24,275 nucleotides of DNA from CAYLWW01 sp964387585 (GTDB lineage Bacteria; Pseudomonadota; Alphaproteobacteria; Rickettsiales; Midichloriaceae), in the NCBI GenBank assembly GCA_964387585.1, contig CAYLWW010000012.1, forward strand, positions 1 to 24,275, given 5' to 3'. A program made the position numbers and the translations under genes. The stretch's first letter is position 1; every line of letters starts with the position of its first letter. A model generated the notes under the pieces. That model worked only from the letters and a program-made list of their open reading frames with translations, did not search any database and was not told the origin of the DNA. Below are positions 6,433 through 15,577 of this stretch, piece by piece.

Positions 6433-7869
6433 TTATAAGGTTTTAGCTTTCTCTATCGCTTCTTCTATTGAACCCACCATATAAAATGCTGCTTCAGGCA
6501 AATCATCATATTTCCCTTCAGCTAATTCCTTGAAGCCTCTTATAGTTTCTTCTAACGATACAAATTTACCTGGAGAACCTGTAAAAACTTCAGCTACATG
6601 AAAAGGTTGAGAGAAAAAGCGCTGTATCTTTCTGGCTCTATTTACTGTTAATTTATCTTCATTAGAGAGCTCATCAATACCCAAGATGGCTATTATATCT
6701 TGCAAGGATTTATAAGTTTGTAAAATCCTCTGTACTTCTCTTGCAACTTTATAATGTTCGTCTCCTATTATTTCTGCGCTGAGCATCTGCGAAGTGCTAT
6801 CTAATGGATCCACAGCAGGGTATATGCCTAAACTTGCTATCTCTCTACTCAAAACTGTTGTAGCATCTAAGTGAATAAAGGAAGTAGCTGGAGCTGGATC
6901 AGTTAAATCATCAGCGGGCACATAAATAGCTTGTACAGAGGTAATAGAACCATGCTTGGTAGAAGTTATCCTTTCCTGTAAAGCTCCCATTTCAGTTGCC
7001 AAAGTAGGCTGATAACCCACTGCAGATGGTATACGTCCTAGCAGTGCTGAAACTTCAGCTCCAGCTTGAGTAAAGCGAAATATATTATCCACAAACAATA
7101 GTACGTCTTGCCTTTCCTTATCCCTAAAGAATTCGGCTATAGTAAGGCCAGTTAAAGCGACTCTGGCTCTAGCTCCAGGAGGCTCATTCATTTGTCCATA
7201 TACTAAAGATACTTTGGATTTAGAAACATCATCCAGATCAATTACTTTTGAGTCTATCATTTCATGATATAAATCATTACCTTCTCTGGTACGCTCTCCT
7301 ACCCCCACAAACACTGAATAGCCACCATGAGCTTTAGCTATGTTATTGATTAATTCCATTATTAAAACCGTTTTACCAACTCCAGCCCCACCAAATAAAC
7401 CTACTTTACCGCCTTTAGGATATGGTGCTAATAAGTCTATCACTTTTATTCCAGTGACTAGAATTTCAGAATTAGTTGATTGCTCTAATAATTCTGGTGC
7501 TGATTTATGTATAGAATGACGCTCCTTAGTATTGACGGGACCTAAATTATCTATAGGCTGACCTACAACATTTAAAATACGCCCTAATGTTTCTCTACCT
7601 ACCGGAACTGTAATAGTCTCTCCAGTATCAAATACCTTTATCCCTCTCTGTAACCCGTCGGTACTATCCATAGCTATAGTTCTAACAATATTCTCCCCAA
7701 TATGTTGAGCTACCTCTAAAATTATTTCTCTATCACCATCAAAACACTTTAATGCATTAAGTATAGGAGGTAATTCTTTCTCAAATTTTACATCCACTAC
7801 AGCACTTATAACGCGAATTATAACTCCAACTAAAGGGTTATTATTGACTGAATCATGTTTTTTTTCCAT
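6433..7869 (-). CDS. atpD: F1 ATP synthase subunit beta
   Basis: The beta subunit carries the catalytic nucleotide sites of F1. The 478 residues include the P-loop GGAGVGKT (160-167), the GERTREGNDL segment (191-200) with the catalytic Glu, the Walker B strand DVLLFVDNI (Asp261), and an intact C-terminal helical domain with the FHVAEVFTG region. The first 12 residues are a short polar extension. The start is ATG at 7869 after GAGG. It is the last gene of an atpH-atpA-atpG-atpD operon. The usual next gene, atpC (epsilon), is absent; an IS5-like scar and convergent mutL follow instead. The F0 genes are not in the window, consistent with the separate F0 and F1 loci known from alphaproteobacteria. 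Confidence 0.98.
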   Translation of the reverse strand: MEKKHDSVNNNPLVGVIIRVISAVVDVKFEKELPPILNALKCFDGDREIILEVAQHIGENIVRTIAMDSTDGLQRGIKVFDTGETITVPVGRETLGRILNVVGQPIDNLGPVNTKERHSIHKSAPELLEQSTNSEILVTGIKVIDLLAPYPKGGKVGLFGGAGVGKTVLIMELINNIAKAHGGYSVFVGVGERTREGNDLYHEMIDSKVIDLDDVSKSKVSLVYGQMNEPPGARARVALTGLTIAEFFRDKERQDVLLFVDNIFRFTQAGAEVSALLGRIPSAVGYQPTLATEMGALQERITSTKHGSITSVQAIYVPADDLTDPAPATSFIHLDATTVLSREIASLGIYPAVDPLDSTSQMLSAEIIGDEHYKVAREVQRILQTYKSLQDIIAILGIDELSNEDKLTVNRARKIQRFFSQPFHVAEVFTGSPGKFVSLEETIRGFKELAEGKYDDLPEAAFYMVGSIEEAIEKAKTL

Positions 7870-7926
7870 TGTGCCTCGTTATATTTATTTCTCTTTTCTT
7901 ATTGTATAATATGCTATCAAGTATTT

Positions 7927-8838
7927 TTACGTACACTGAGCTCCAGAGATAATTTCAATTAACTCACTTGTAATTGAAGCTTGCCTACTTCTATTATATT
8001 CACGACTTAACTTTAATAATATCTCTCCCGAATTTCTAGCTGCATTATCCATAGCTACAAATCTGGCGCTATATTCACTACATAAACTATTTAGCATAAC
8101 TTCATGAAATTTAACTGCAAAGTATTGTGACTCAAGATAAGATTTTATTTTATTAATAGATGGTTCAGAACTATATATCAACTTATCAGTAGAAAAGTTA
8201 TTGCTTGAAACTTCAAAATCTTCTTTTATTGAAATTGGCCATAATCTTTCTATTATAGGTGAATACTGCATTATCGAAATAAACCTATTATAAATCACAT
8301 AGCAATTATAAAAAGTACGTTTCAGTAACAGATCGCTTACCATATTAGCTATATTTTTTGAATAACTAAAACTATAGTTTTTTATTACAGGTTCAGTTAA
8401 ATCAGAATTTATTACTTCAATATCTTTATCTTTTTTTATATTATCAAAACCTTTTTTACCAATACATAAAACAACATCATTAACTTTATTCCCATTTAAT
8501 TTTTTAGAATTTATATCCAATAACTCCTCCTTAAGCTTTTTCAATATAACAGAGTTAAATTGGCCACACAAACCCTTATAAGATGTTAGTATAATAAATA
8601 AGTTAGGTATACCTTCTTCTATAGTACTACTACTAGCATAAAAATTATTTGCTGTACTACAGTAACAGTCAACCTCAAGCATCAGTTTTTTGAATTCCTG
8701 TATATAGTTACTAGCAACTTCTACATTATCTCTAGCTTGACGTAAACGAGAAGCCGATATGAACTTCATAGCTCTAGTGATTTTACGAGTAGATTGTATA
8801 GAGCCTATACGATCTCTTAAAATTTTCAGTGATGACAA
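7927..8838 (-). CDS. atpG: F1 ATP synthase subunit gamma
   Basis: Gamma is the rotating central stalk of F1. The 303-residue product has the two conserved terminal coiled-coil helices: N-terminal LKILRDRIGSIQSTRKITRA with MKFISASRLRQAR, and C-terminal MDNAARNSGE plus SREYNRSRQASITSEL. The middle is poorly conserved, as usual, and includes the GLCGQFN element (residues about 90-96). The length is close to the family norm. The start is TTG at 8838-8836, preceded by AGGAGG with 9 bases between, which makes the non-ATG start convincing. It lies 51 bases after atpA and 57 bases before atpD in one operon. Confidence 0.96.
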   Translation of the reverse strand: MSSLKILRDRIGSIQSTRKITRAMKFISASRLRQARDNVEVASNYIQEFKKLMLEVDCYCSTANNFYASSSTIEEGIPNLFIILTSYKGLCGQFNSVILKKLKEELLDINSKKLNGNKVNDVVLCIGKKGFDNIKKDKDIEVINSDLTEPVIKNYSFSYSKNIANMVSDLLLKRTFYNCYVIYNRFISIMQYSPIIERLWPISIKEDFEVSSNNFSTDKLIYSSEPSINKIKSYLESQYFAVKFHEVMLNSLCSEYSARFVAMDNAARNSGEILLKLSREYNRSRQASITSELIEIISGAQCT

Positions 8839-8889
8839 AGCAACAGACCTCCTATCATTAATACCTCAATATATCTCTATATATGTCAA

Positions 8890-10422
8890 TTACGAAATGA
8901 ATAATTTACTAAAAGTTTCTAAAATCTCTTTTATAGTAGTAATACTTTCATCACTCAACTTTTTCTCTTCCCTAATTTTGCTTAATAAGCCTAAATTCTT
9001 ATGTCTTAGATCTCTTAATAACTCAACTTCAAAAGCCTGTATATCTCTTACATCTATTTGATCTAGATAACCATTTACACCAGCAAAAATTATTATTACT
9101 TGCTCTTCAAAAGGCAAAGTAACATGTTGAGGTTGTTTCAATAATTCGCTTAATCTATCTCCACGAGCTAAAAGCTTTTGAGTAGAAGCATCTAAATCTG
9201 AACCAAACTGAGAAAAAGCCATCATTTCACGATATTGAGCTAGTTCTAACTTTATACTACCAGCTACTTGCTTTATAGCTTTAGTCTGAGCTGCTGAACC
9301 AACCCTACTTACTGATAACCCTACATTAATTGCTGGCCTAATACCTTTGTAAAATAAATCTGTTTCTAAAAATATCTGACCATCAGTAATGGAGATAACG
9401 TTAGTAGGTATGTAAGCAGAAACATCGCCAGCTTGAGTTTCAACTATTGGTAATGCAGTAAGAGAACCTCCACCTGCTTCTTTAGACATTTTAGCTGCTC
9501 TTTCTAATAATCTAGAATGAACGTAAAATACATCACCAGGATAAGCTTCGCGGCCAGGAGGGCGTCTTAATAATAAAGACATCTGTCTATAAGCCACAGC
9601 ATGCTTACTTAAATCATCGTACACTATAACAGCATGCATACTGTTATCTCTAAAAAACTCTCCTATAGTACATCCAGTATAAGGTGCTAAAAATTGCATT
9701 GGAGCTGGTTCAGATGCAGAAGCTACGACAATAGTAGAGTAAGACATTGAACCTTCTGCTTCAAGTTTTTTTACCAATTTTGCTACACTTGATCTTTTCT
9801 GGCCAATGGCAACATATATGCAATATACCATTTCTTCTTTGTTAGTGGTGTTATGATTAACATGCTTTTGGTTAATTATAGTATCTATCGCTATAGTACT
9901 TTTACCAGTTTGCCTATCACCAATTATTAATTCTCTTTGCCCCCTACCTACAGGTATGAGACAATCTATAGCTTTAATACCAGTTTGTAGAGGTTCGCAT
10001 ACTGATTGACGCATTAATATTCCGGGAGCTTTTGTTTCTACAGGTTTATACTCAACGTTTTCTAGAGGGCCTTTACCATCTAAAGGATTTCCTAAAGCAT
10101 CTACTACCCTACCGATTAACCCATAACCTACAGGTACAGAGAAAATGTTTTCTGTACGATATACAGTGTCGCCCTCATGTATACCTTGCTCACTTCCTAA
10201 TATTACTATTCCAACATTATCTTCTTCTAAGTTTAATACCATTCCTTTAGTACCATTAGAAAACTTCACCATCTCACCGGCCTTAACATTATCTAACCCA
10301 TATACCACAGCTACTCCGTCAGAAACCTTTATAACACTCCCTATTTCTTGTAAAGAGTTATCAGAATGGTTCATTTCTACTAGTTGCTTTTTTAATATAG
10401 CTGTGATTTCAGATGCTTTCAT
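8890..10422 (-). CDS. atpA: F1 ATP synthase subunit alpha
   Basis: Alpha alternates with beta in the F1 hexamer and holds the non-catalytic nucleotide sites. The 510-residue length is typical. It contains the P-loop GDRQTGKS (168-175), the AIGQKRSSVA segment, the PYTGCTIGEFFRD region, the RRPPGREAYPGDVFY element, and NVGLSVSRVGSAAQ with the arginine finger. The N-terminal beta-barrel and C-terminal bundle are intact. The start is ATG. The gene lies 38 bases after atpH and 51 before atpG. Confidence 0.98.
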   Translation of the reverse strand: MKASEITAILKKQLVEMNHSDNSLQEIGSVIKVSDGVAVVYGLDNVKAGEMVKFSNGTKGMVLNLEEDNVGIVILGSEQGIHEGDTVYRTENIFSVPVGYGLIGRVVDALGNPLDGKGPLENVEYKPVETKAPGILMRQSVCEPLQTGIKAIDCLIPVGRGQRELIIGDRQTGKSTIAIDTIINQKHVNHNTTNKEEMVYCIYVAIGQKRSSVAKLVKKLEAEGSMSYSTIVVASASEPAPMQFLAPYTGCTIGEFFRDNSMHAVIVYDDLSKHAVAYRQMSLLLRRPPGREAYPGDVFYVHSRLLERAAKMSKEAGGGSLTALPIVETQAGDVSAYIPTNVISITDGQIFLETDLFYKGIRPAINVGLSVSRVGSAAQTKAIKQVAGSIKLELAQYREMMAFSQFGSDLDASTQKLLARGDRLSELLKQPQHVTLPFEEQVIIIFAGVNGYLDQIDVRDIQAFEVELLRDLRHKNLGLLSKIREEKKLSDESITTIKEILETFSKLFIS

Positions 10423-10460
10423 TATTCATTACCTATTATGTTTACTAAATTATTTCACAA

Positions 10461-11012
10461 TTAAATTTGGTCAAGCATATGACTACGTATTTTATCCAGT
10501 TTAGCGCGTATAGAAAAATCTGCTCTAAAAGAGTTCCAATCCACTATAATTCCAGCAATTATAGACTTATCATAAATAAAATCTAACTGAACAGGGAAGG
10601 GGAAATAGCCGCTCATTTCTTCTTTTATAGATTCTAGCTTAATATTATCATTAATAATCACAGGTAAAGTGACTTTGACTTGAGTTATACCACAATAATC
10701 TAATTTCATATCATGAAAACATTCTATTATATGATTTAGTAAGTAGGTACGAGAATTTTTAATTAAAAGCAATACCATATTATTAGCAAGCTTGGATAAA
10801 TTAAAGTAATCACTAATACTTTCCCATAGCTTCATCCTCATAACAGAAGATATGACTTTGCTTTCTAATACAAAACGTAAATGTGAATTATCACTAATAT
10901 AATCACGCAATAAACTTAGCTGCTTATATAAAATTTCAAGATCTTCACCTATAACTAAAGAAGCATCTAGCAAAGACTTAGCATAACGCCTAGATATACC
11001 ATTGCATTTCAT
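10461..11012 (-). CDS. atpH: F1 ATP synthase subunit delta (OSCP)
   Basis: Delta links F1 to the peripheral stalk. The 183-residue product shows the OSCP pattern: RRYAKSLLDASL at the N-terminus, a helical domain with LRFVLESKVIS, and a C-terminal IIAGIIVDWNSFRADFSIRAKLDKIR that matches the G-G-x-x-(I/V)-x-(I/V)-x-x-x-x-x-D-x-S-(I/V) signature, although the second Gly of that signature is Ile here. It is the first gene of the atpHAGD cluster; its start is ATG. A 71-base AT-rich gap separates it from the thioredoxin-like gene upstream, so read-through is possible. Confidence 0.92.
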   Translation of the reverse strand: MKCNGISRRYAKSLLDASLVIGEDLEILYKQLSLLRDYISDNSHLRFVLESKVISSVMRMKLWESISDYFNLSKLANNMVLLLIKNSRTYLLNHIIECFHDMKLDYCGITQVKVTLPVIINDNIKLESIKEEMSGYFPFPVQLDFIYDKSIIAGIIVDWNSFRADFSIRAKLDKIRSHMLDQI

Positions 11013-11083
11013 AATAAAATTTCAATTTAATTTTAATCAGTTAATATCTACTACCAAATTACGTAACCCTAGCATATTTACGC

Positions 11084-11617
11084 TTAATTCTTAATTAACG
11101 GTTGTTTATTATCTTCTTCAAGCAATTCATTAATTTTCGATTTTACAGTTTGTATAGTGTAATGACCGTCTAATAATATACCACGATTATGATCAAGCAA
11201 TGTAATATGAGGGACTTTGCCTCCATACTCTACCCCTAAACTATTAAAAACTGTAATAATATTATCCATTGTAGATAAATTATAAATATCGATGGGAAAA
11301 TTAGATAACTTCTCAGTAAAAGCTGATAAATTATCTAATTTTTGATCAAGAGATAAGAAGGTGACTGATAGTTTATCTATGTTATCATCCTGCAATTTTA
11401 CCATTTCTGGTAAATATCTCTTACAAAATAAGCACCAAGAGGTAAACATAAATATAACCTCATACTTATTTTGATTCTTATAAACTAGATCTACAAATTC
11501 TTGAGGTGTAACATTTTTCAATGTTGCTGCATTCGCTATCAAGGGATTGATTGAATTTAATAACATTACAAGTGCTATTAAAATGGCACTAACAAATTTT
11601 GGATACTTTTGTTTCAT
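11084..11617 (-). CDS. Periplasmic thioredoxin-like protein
   Basis: A 177-residue protein with an N-terminal signal peptide (basic MKQKYPK, hydrophobic 9-27, likely cleavage after ANA at 28-30). The mature part has a thioredoxin fold: the redox motif is WCLFC (Cys62, Cys65) after the strand EVIFMFTS, and the cis-Pro loop is KVPHITLL (Pro136). It could be a thiol-disulfide exchanger of the TlpA/DsbE type serving cytochrome c maturation or other exported proteins. The dipeptide between the cysteines (Leu-Phe) is not diagnostic of any subfamily I recognise. It lies between lpdA and atpH on the same strand. The substrate is unknown. Confidence 0.75.
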   Translation of the reverse strand: MKQKYPKFVSAILIALVMLLNSINPLIANAATLKNVTPQEFVDLVYKNQNKYEVIFMFTSWCLFCKRYLPEMVKLQDDNIDKLSVTFLSLDQKLDNLSAFTEKLSNFPIDIYNLSTMDNIITVFNSLGVEYGGKVPHITLLDHNRGILLDGHYTIQTVKSKINELLEEDNKQPLIKN

Positions 11618-11702
11618 GATATACCTGGTAGTAAATATAGATTACTCTTATAAATAATAATCAAAGCAAATTATACAATTAAATTTGATTAAGTATAAAA
11701 AA

Positions 11703-13112
11703 TTAATAATGCAATGCTCTTTTATAAGCAGATAAAGCTGATTCATGTAACGCTTCTGACAAAGTAGGATGAGGGAAAATAGCTTCCATTATATCTATTT
11801 CAGTTCCTTCCATTTTCTTCACTAAAACCATTGCTGAAATCAATTCGGTAACCTCACTACCTATCATGTGAACTCCTAATAATTCACCAGAATTAGCATC
11901 AAATATTGTTTTAACAAATCCCTCTTCGTCACCTAAAGCTTTGGCTTTACCATTAGCATGATAAGGGAAGCGCCCAACTTTTATTTCCAAACCCTTATCT
12001 AAAGCTTGTTTTTCAGTGTAGCCTACGCTAGCTATCTGAGGATAAGAATAAGTACAGCCAGGAATATCCTGAGGCCTCATAGGGTGAACGTTAGGTAAGT
12101 TAGCTATTTTTTCCACACATATTACTGCCTGATGGCTTGCTTTATGAGCTAGCAAAGGTGCGTAAGTAATATCTCCTATAGCATATACCCCATTTTCTTT
12201 TGTACGCATATAATCATCAACTTTAATAAAGCGATTATTGTCTAATTCAACTTTAGTATTCTCTAATCCTAAATCTTCTGTATTAGGTATAACCCCAACA
12301 GCTGATAATACTCTATTAAACTCCTCAATTAGCAATTTGCCATCAGCAGTAATTAGCTCAACTTCGACTCTGTCATTAAAGCTAGTTAATTTGTTGATCT
12401 TGCTTTGAGTCAAAATTCTTATTCCTTGTTTGGTAAAGCTTTTGTTCGCAGCTTCTGAAATTTCATGATCTTCAGCAGATAATATTCTTTCATTGATTTC
12501 TACTATTGTTACTTTGGTACCTAATGCATTGTAAAAGCTTGCAAACTCTACACCTATAGCTCCGCTTCCAACAACTAATAGAGAAGATGGCAATTGCTCT
12601 GCTAATAAGGCATCTTTATAATCCCAAATTAACTTATGATCTAAAGGTAAATTAGGTAAATTTCTAGGCCTTGCCCCTGTAGCAAGTATAATATGATTAG
12701 CCTTAAGTTTTTCTAATTTATCGTTACTATTACTAGTTAATATTTCAATAATTCCATTTCCAGCTAACTTAGCATGACCTTCTATAACTTTAATATTATT
12801 TTTTCGCATTAACATTTTTATCCCATCAGTAAGCTGTTGAGAAATTTTACGCGAACGCTTTATCATGCTAGGCAAATTTACCTCTATTCCTTTAAAAGAG
12901 ATCCCAAATTCTTCTCCACGTTTAGCTAAATTATAAACTTCGCCACACCGTAATAAAGATTTAGTAGGTATACACCCCCAATTTAAACATACTCCGCCAA
13001 GTTCATATTTCTCGATTACAGCAGTCTTCATTCCTAATTGGGCAGAACGGATAGCGGCAACGTACCCAGCTGGACCTCCACCTATTACCACTAAATCATA
13101 ATCATGATTCAC
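11703..13112 (-). CDS. lpdA: Dihydrolipoyl dehydrogenase (E3)
   Basis: E3 reoxidises dihydrolipoyl groups of the 2-oxoacid dehydrogenase complexes and passes electrons to NAD. In the 469 residues, the FAD-binding GGGPAGYVAA lies near 11-20, and the redox disulfide GGVCLNWGCIPTKS has Cys42 and Cys47. The NAD-binding VVGSGAIGVEFAS, an AIGDI motif contacting FAD, and the C-terminal HPTLSEALHE with the catalytic His-Glu pair all follow. The start is GTG at 13112 with AAAGG upstream. The gene follows pdhC by 84 bases, an interval containing a strong hairpin. Adjacency to pdhC suggests it is the E3 of pyruvate dehydrogenase. Confidence 0.96.
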   Translation of the reverse strand: MNHDYDLVVIGGGPAGYVAAIRSAQLGMKTAVIEKYELGGVCLNWGCIPTKSLLRCGEVYNLAKRGEEFGISFKGIEVNLPSMIKRSRKISQQLTDGIKMLMRKNNIKVIEGHAKLAGNGIIEILTSNSNDKLEKLKANHIILATGARPRNLPNLPLDHKLIWDYKDALLAEQLPSSLLVVGSGAIGVEFASFYNALGTKVTIVEINERILSAEDHEISEAANKSFTKQGIRILTQSKINKLTSFNDRVEVELITADGKLLIEEFNRVLSAVGVIPNTEDLGLENTKVELDNNRFIKVDDYMRTKENGVYAIGDITYAPLLAHKASHQAVICVEKIANLPNVHPMRPQDIPGCTYSYPQIASVGYTEKQALDKGLEIKVGRFPYHANGKAKALGDEEGFVKTIFDANSGELLGVHMIGSEVTELISAMVLVKKMEGTEIDIMEAIFPHPTLSEALHESALSAYKRALHY

Positions 13113-13152
13113 TTATATTACCTTTTGTTAGTAATTATTAATTTATAAGTTA

Positions 13153-13182
13153 TCTTAAGTTGTATTATAAAACAACTTAAGA
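13153..13182. other. 11-base-pair intercistronic hairpin between pdhC and lpdA
   Basis: TCTTAAGTTGT (13153-13163) and ACAACTTAAGA (13172-13182) are perfect complements around an 8-base loop. The hairpin lies just after the pdhC stop in the transcript and 40 bases before the lpdA start. It is not followed by a T-run on the minus strand, so it looks more like an mRNA stabiliser, processing site or partial attenuator than a full intrinsic terminator. Confidence 0.5.
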
Positions 13183-13196
13183 GTTAAAAGCTATTT

Positions 13197-14453
13197 TTAT
13201 ACCAAAATTAGCAAAGGATTTTCTATATACCTTCTAAGCTCTAATAAAAACTTAGCTGCTATAGCTCCATCTATAATACGGTGATCACAGGATAATGTTA
13301 TTTCCATAACATTAGCAACTTTAATTTGATTGTCATTATCCACTACAGGCTTCTTAATAATAGCTCCAACTGCCATAATACAAGATTGTGGAGGATTTAT
13401 TATAGCATTAAAACTTTTAACTCCATACATACCTAAATTTGAAATGCTAAAACCACCACCTTGAAATTCTTCAGGAGATAAACGACGTTCTTGAGCTTTT
13501 TTACTCAAAGCCTTAATCTCATTAGATATCATAGAGATAGATTTGGTATCTGCCTTACGAACTATAGGGGTAATTAATCCATCTTGTATAGCTACAGCTA
13601 TTGAAATATCTATATCAGAAAAACGTAATATTTTATCCTCATCCCAAGCTGAATTAAGCTCTGGAACAGCTCTTAAAGCCAACGATGTTGCTTTCACTAC
13701 AAGATCATTAACAGAGATTTTATATTCTAACTCCATATTATTTAATGATTTTCCTTGTTCATTAAGCTGAGCTCTTAACTGTACTAATTTATCAACATTG
13801 TATTCACTGTTAAGGTAAAAATGAGGGATATTTTGCTTTGAATATAGTAAACGCTCAGCTATTATTTTGCGCATACTAGAGATATCAACTGCTCTATATA
13901 CTTCTGAGTTAGCTAAAGGAATTTGATTATTAGCTGCTGTGTTTTCGCTTTGATCTTTAGAAAAATCTAATACATCAGCTTTGATTATTCTCCCGTGAGG
14001 TCCAGTGCCTTCAATTAAGCTTAGATCAATGCGGCTATTTTCAGCTATTCTTTTTGCTAATGGACTAACGCTTAATTTTTTTGTTTCTTTACTAGGTGAA
14101 TCTAATCTTATATTTAATTCTTCTTTTTCATTTTTTACACTATTGGCATTATGCTGATTGATCGTTTTTATTTCCTGGATTTCGCTAGTATTAACATTAG
14201 CTATATCTTCTCCGTCTTCTAATATAATAGCTATAAGCTGATTAACCTTTACCCCTGTACTTCCTTCAGCAACGAGTAATTTACCTATAATTCCAGAATC
14301 AGCTGATTCAACTTCCATTATAGCTTTATCTGTTTCTATTTCAGCTATAACTTCACCTGGTTCTATTTTATCGCCTTCTTTCTTTAACCATTTAGCTAAA
14401 GTGCCCTCAGTCATAGTAGGAGATAAAGCAGGCATTAACACTTTTATTGTCAT
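13197..14453 (-). CDS. pdhC: Pyruvate dehydrogenase E2, dihydrolipoyl acetyltransferase
   Basis: E2 is the core of the pyruvate dehydrogenase complex and transfers acetyl groups from E1 to CoA. The 418 residues contain one lipoyl domain (1-80) with the lipoylation site ETDKAIMEVE (Lys43), and a linker. The peripheral subunit-binding domain (about 128-165) contains SPLAKRIAENSRIDLSLIEG and GTGPHGRI. The catalytic acyltransferase domain (about 185-418) ends in the active-site motif CDHRIIDGA (His391, Asp395). The N-terminal MPALSPTMTEGTLAKW identifies it as PDH rather than oxoglutarate dehydrogenase. The start is ATG, 8 bases after AAGGA. pdhA and pdhB are not in the window; lpdA follows. Confidence 0.96.
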   Translation of the reverse strand: MTIKVLMPALSPTMTEGTLAKWLKKEGDKIEPGEVIAEIETDKAIMEVESADSGIIGKLLVAEGSTGVKVNQLIAIILEDGEDIANVNTSEIQEIKTINQHNANSVKNEKEELNIRLDSPSKETKKLSVSPLAKRIAENSRIDLSLIEGTGPHGRIIKADVLDFSKDQSENTAANNQIPLANSEVYRAVDISSMRKIIAERLLYSKQNIPHFYLNSEYNVDKLVQLRAQLNEQGKSLNNMELEYKISVNDLVVKATSLALRAVPELNSAWDEDKILRFSDIDISIAVAIQDGLITPIVRKADTKSISMISNEIKALSKKAQERRLSPEEFQGGGFSISNLGMYGVKSFNAIINPPQSCIMAVGAIIKKPVVDNDNQIKVANVMEITLSCDHRIIDGAIAAKFLLELRRYIENPLLILV

Positions 14454-14534
14454 TTAATAATCCTTAATTTTAATTTATTACTGTTTGTTTTTAACTAATT
14501 TAAATCATTCTTAATTAATATAAATTAAATCACA

Positions 14535-15437
14535 TTAAGTTTTAGTATTATTTATACGCAACTTTCCTAAATATTGAATAATAAATATTACAGTCGAGGC
14601 TAAGCTGATAAACAAAAACCCTACTAAAGTAGTGGCTTGTGGAAGTTGATTAAAAATTAAATAATTTAAAGAAGATAATATTATAATACGTAAATAACTA
14701 AATGGCATCAGAACGCTAACAGGGGCGGCAGAGTAAGCTAAAAATAAAACTGTATTATTAGCAGCAGCTAACAAGCCCACTCCTGCCATAATAACGATGT
14801 TATCACTATAAGCAGTAATGCTAGCGCTACCACTTATAGCATTATATGAAGCTAAAGGCAACATGACTATAACAGTAGTAAGAATGGTATAAAAAGTTTG
14901 TGTAAGGTAATGCTCAGTGCTAGTTTGCTTCTTACAGATTATATCATAAACTGCCCAAGTAAAAGATGATAACACAGCAAGAAAAGCCCCTAAGCTGGTT
15001 GATAAATCATGAATATTAGGGTGCAGTATAATATAAGAACCATAAAAACCTAGCAAAATTGCTAACAAACACCATAAGTTAAATTTTTCCTTACAAAAAA
15101 ATACTGCTAGTAACATAGTAAAAATTGGCGTGGTGTAACCAATAGCGGCACCTTCATTAATACCAATTGCCTTAAGCGACTCTAGCCATGATAATAGACC
15201 TACTATATTCAATAAAGCACGAATCCAATACAAACCCTTATTATTAGGCTTAAACGAAACGTTTAATGCAAATATCAATCCTGATATTCCAATTAAACCG
15301 AATAATAATGATATAAAAAGTATAACTATAGTACTCAGTCCCTTAGGTAAAAGAGTAAATAAGATTGAATAAGAACTAAATAAAACTATATTTATAATTT
15401 TAAGTGTTATCCCTTTATTATAACTAGTAATCATCAC
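14535..15437 (-). CDS. EamA/DMT-family transporter, copy A
   Basis: A 300-residue integral membrane protein with about ten hydrophobic helices in two EamA repeats, the usual DMT architecture. Signature stretches are GAAIGYTTPIFTMLLAVFF with CKEKFNLWCLL at the end of repeat one, and AAPVSVLMPFSYLRIIILS in repeat two. DMT carriers move small solutes such as amino acids, nucleotide sugars or S-adenosylmethionine; the substrate here cannot be inferred. The open frame starts at GTG (15437), but the next codon is ATG (15434) and is the likelier start; no clear Shine-Dalgarno helps. It is a paralogue of the gene at 15578-16465, about three quarters identical by eye, separated by 140 bases. Confidence 0.85.
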   Translation of the reverse strand: MMITSYNKGITLKIINIVLFSSYSILFTLLPKGLSTIVILFISLLFGLIGISGLIFALNVSFKPNNKGLYWIRALLNIVGLLSWLESLKAIGINEGAAIGYTTPIFTMLLAVFFCKEKFNLWCLLAILLGFYGSYIILHPNIHDLSTSLGAFLAVLSSFTWAVYDIICKKQTSTEHYLTQTFYTILTTVIVMLPLASYNAISGSASITAYSDNIVIMAGVGLLAAANNTVLFLAYSAAPVSVLMPFSYLRIIILSSLNYLIFNQLPQATTLVGFLFISLASTVIFIIQYLGKLRINNTKT

Positions 15438-15577
15438 TTTTAACTAAGTAAAGTTTGTATTTAATCCAAGAAATATAACCTATTTTAAATATAACTTACA
15501 AGCATACTTTTAAATAATTTGAATTAACTTTATTGTAACTTACGCTTATTAAGTGTTTAGGCTTGAATTCATTAGCA

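Noticed and set aside
8759..9061. Plus-strand open frame of 100 codons over the atpG-atpA junction
   Set aside because: It is antisense to two strongly supported ATPase genes and shows no domain or ribosome binding site.
10032..10504. Two overlapping plus-strand open frames antisense to atpA and atpH
   Set aside because: They mirror the coding pattern of atpA on the other strand, with no recognisable motif; treated as shadows.
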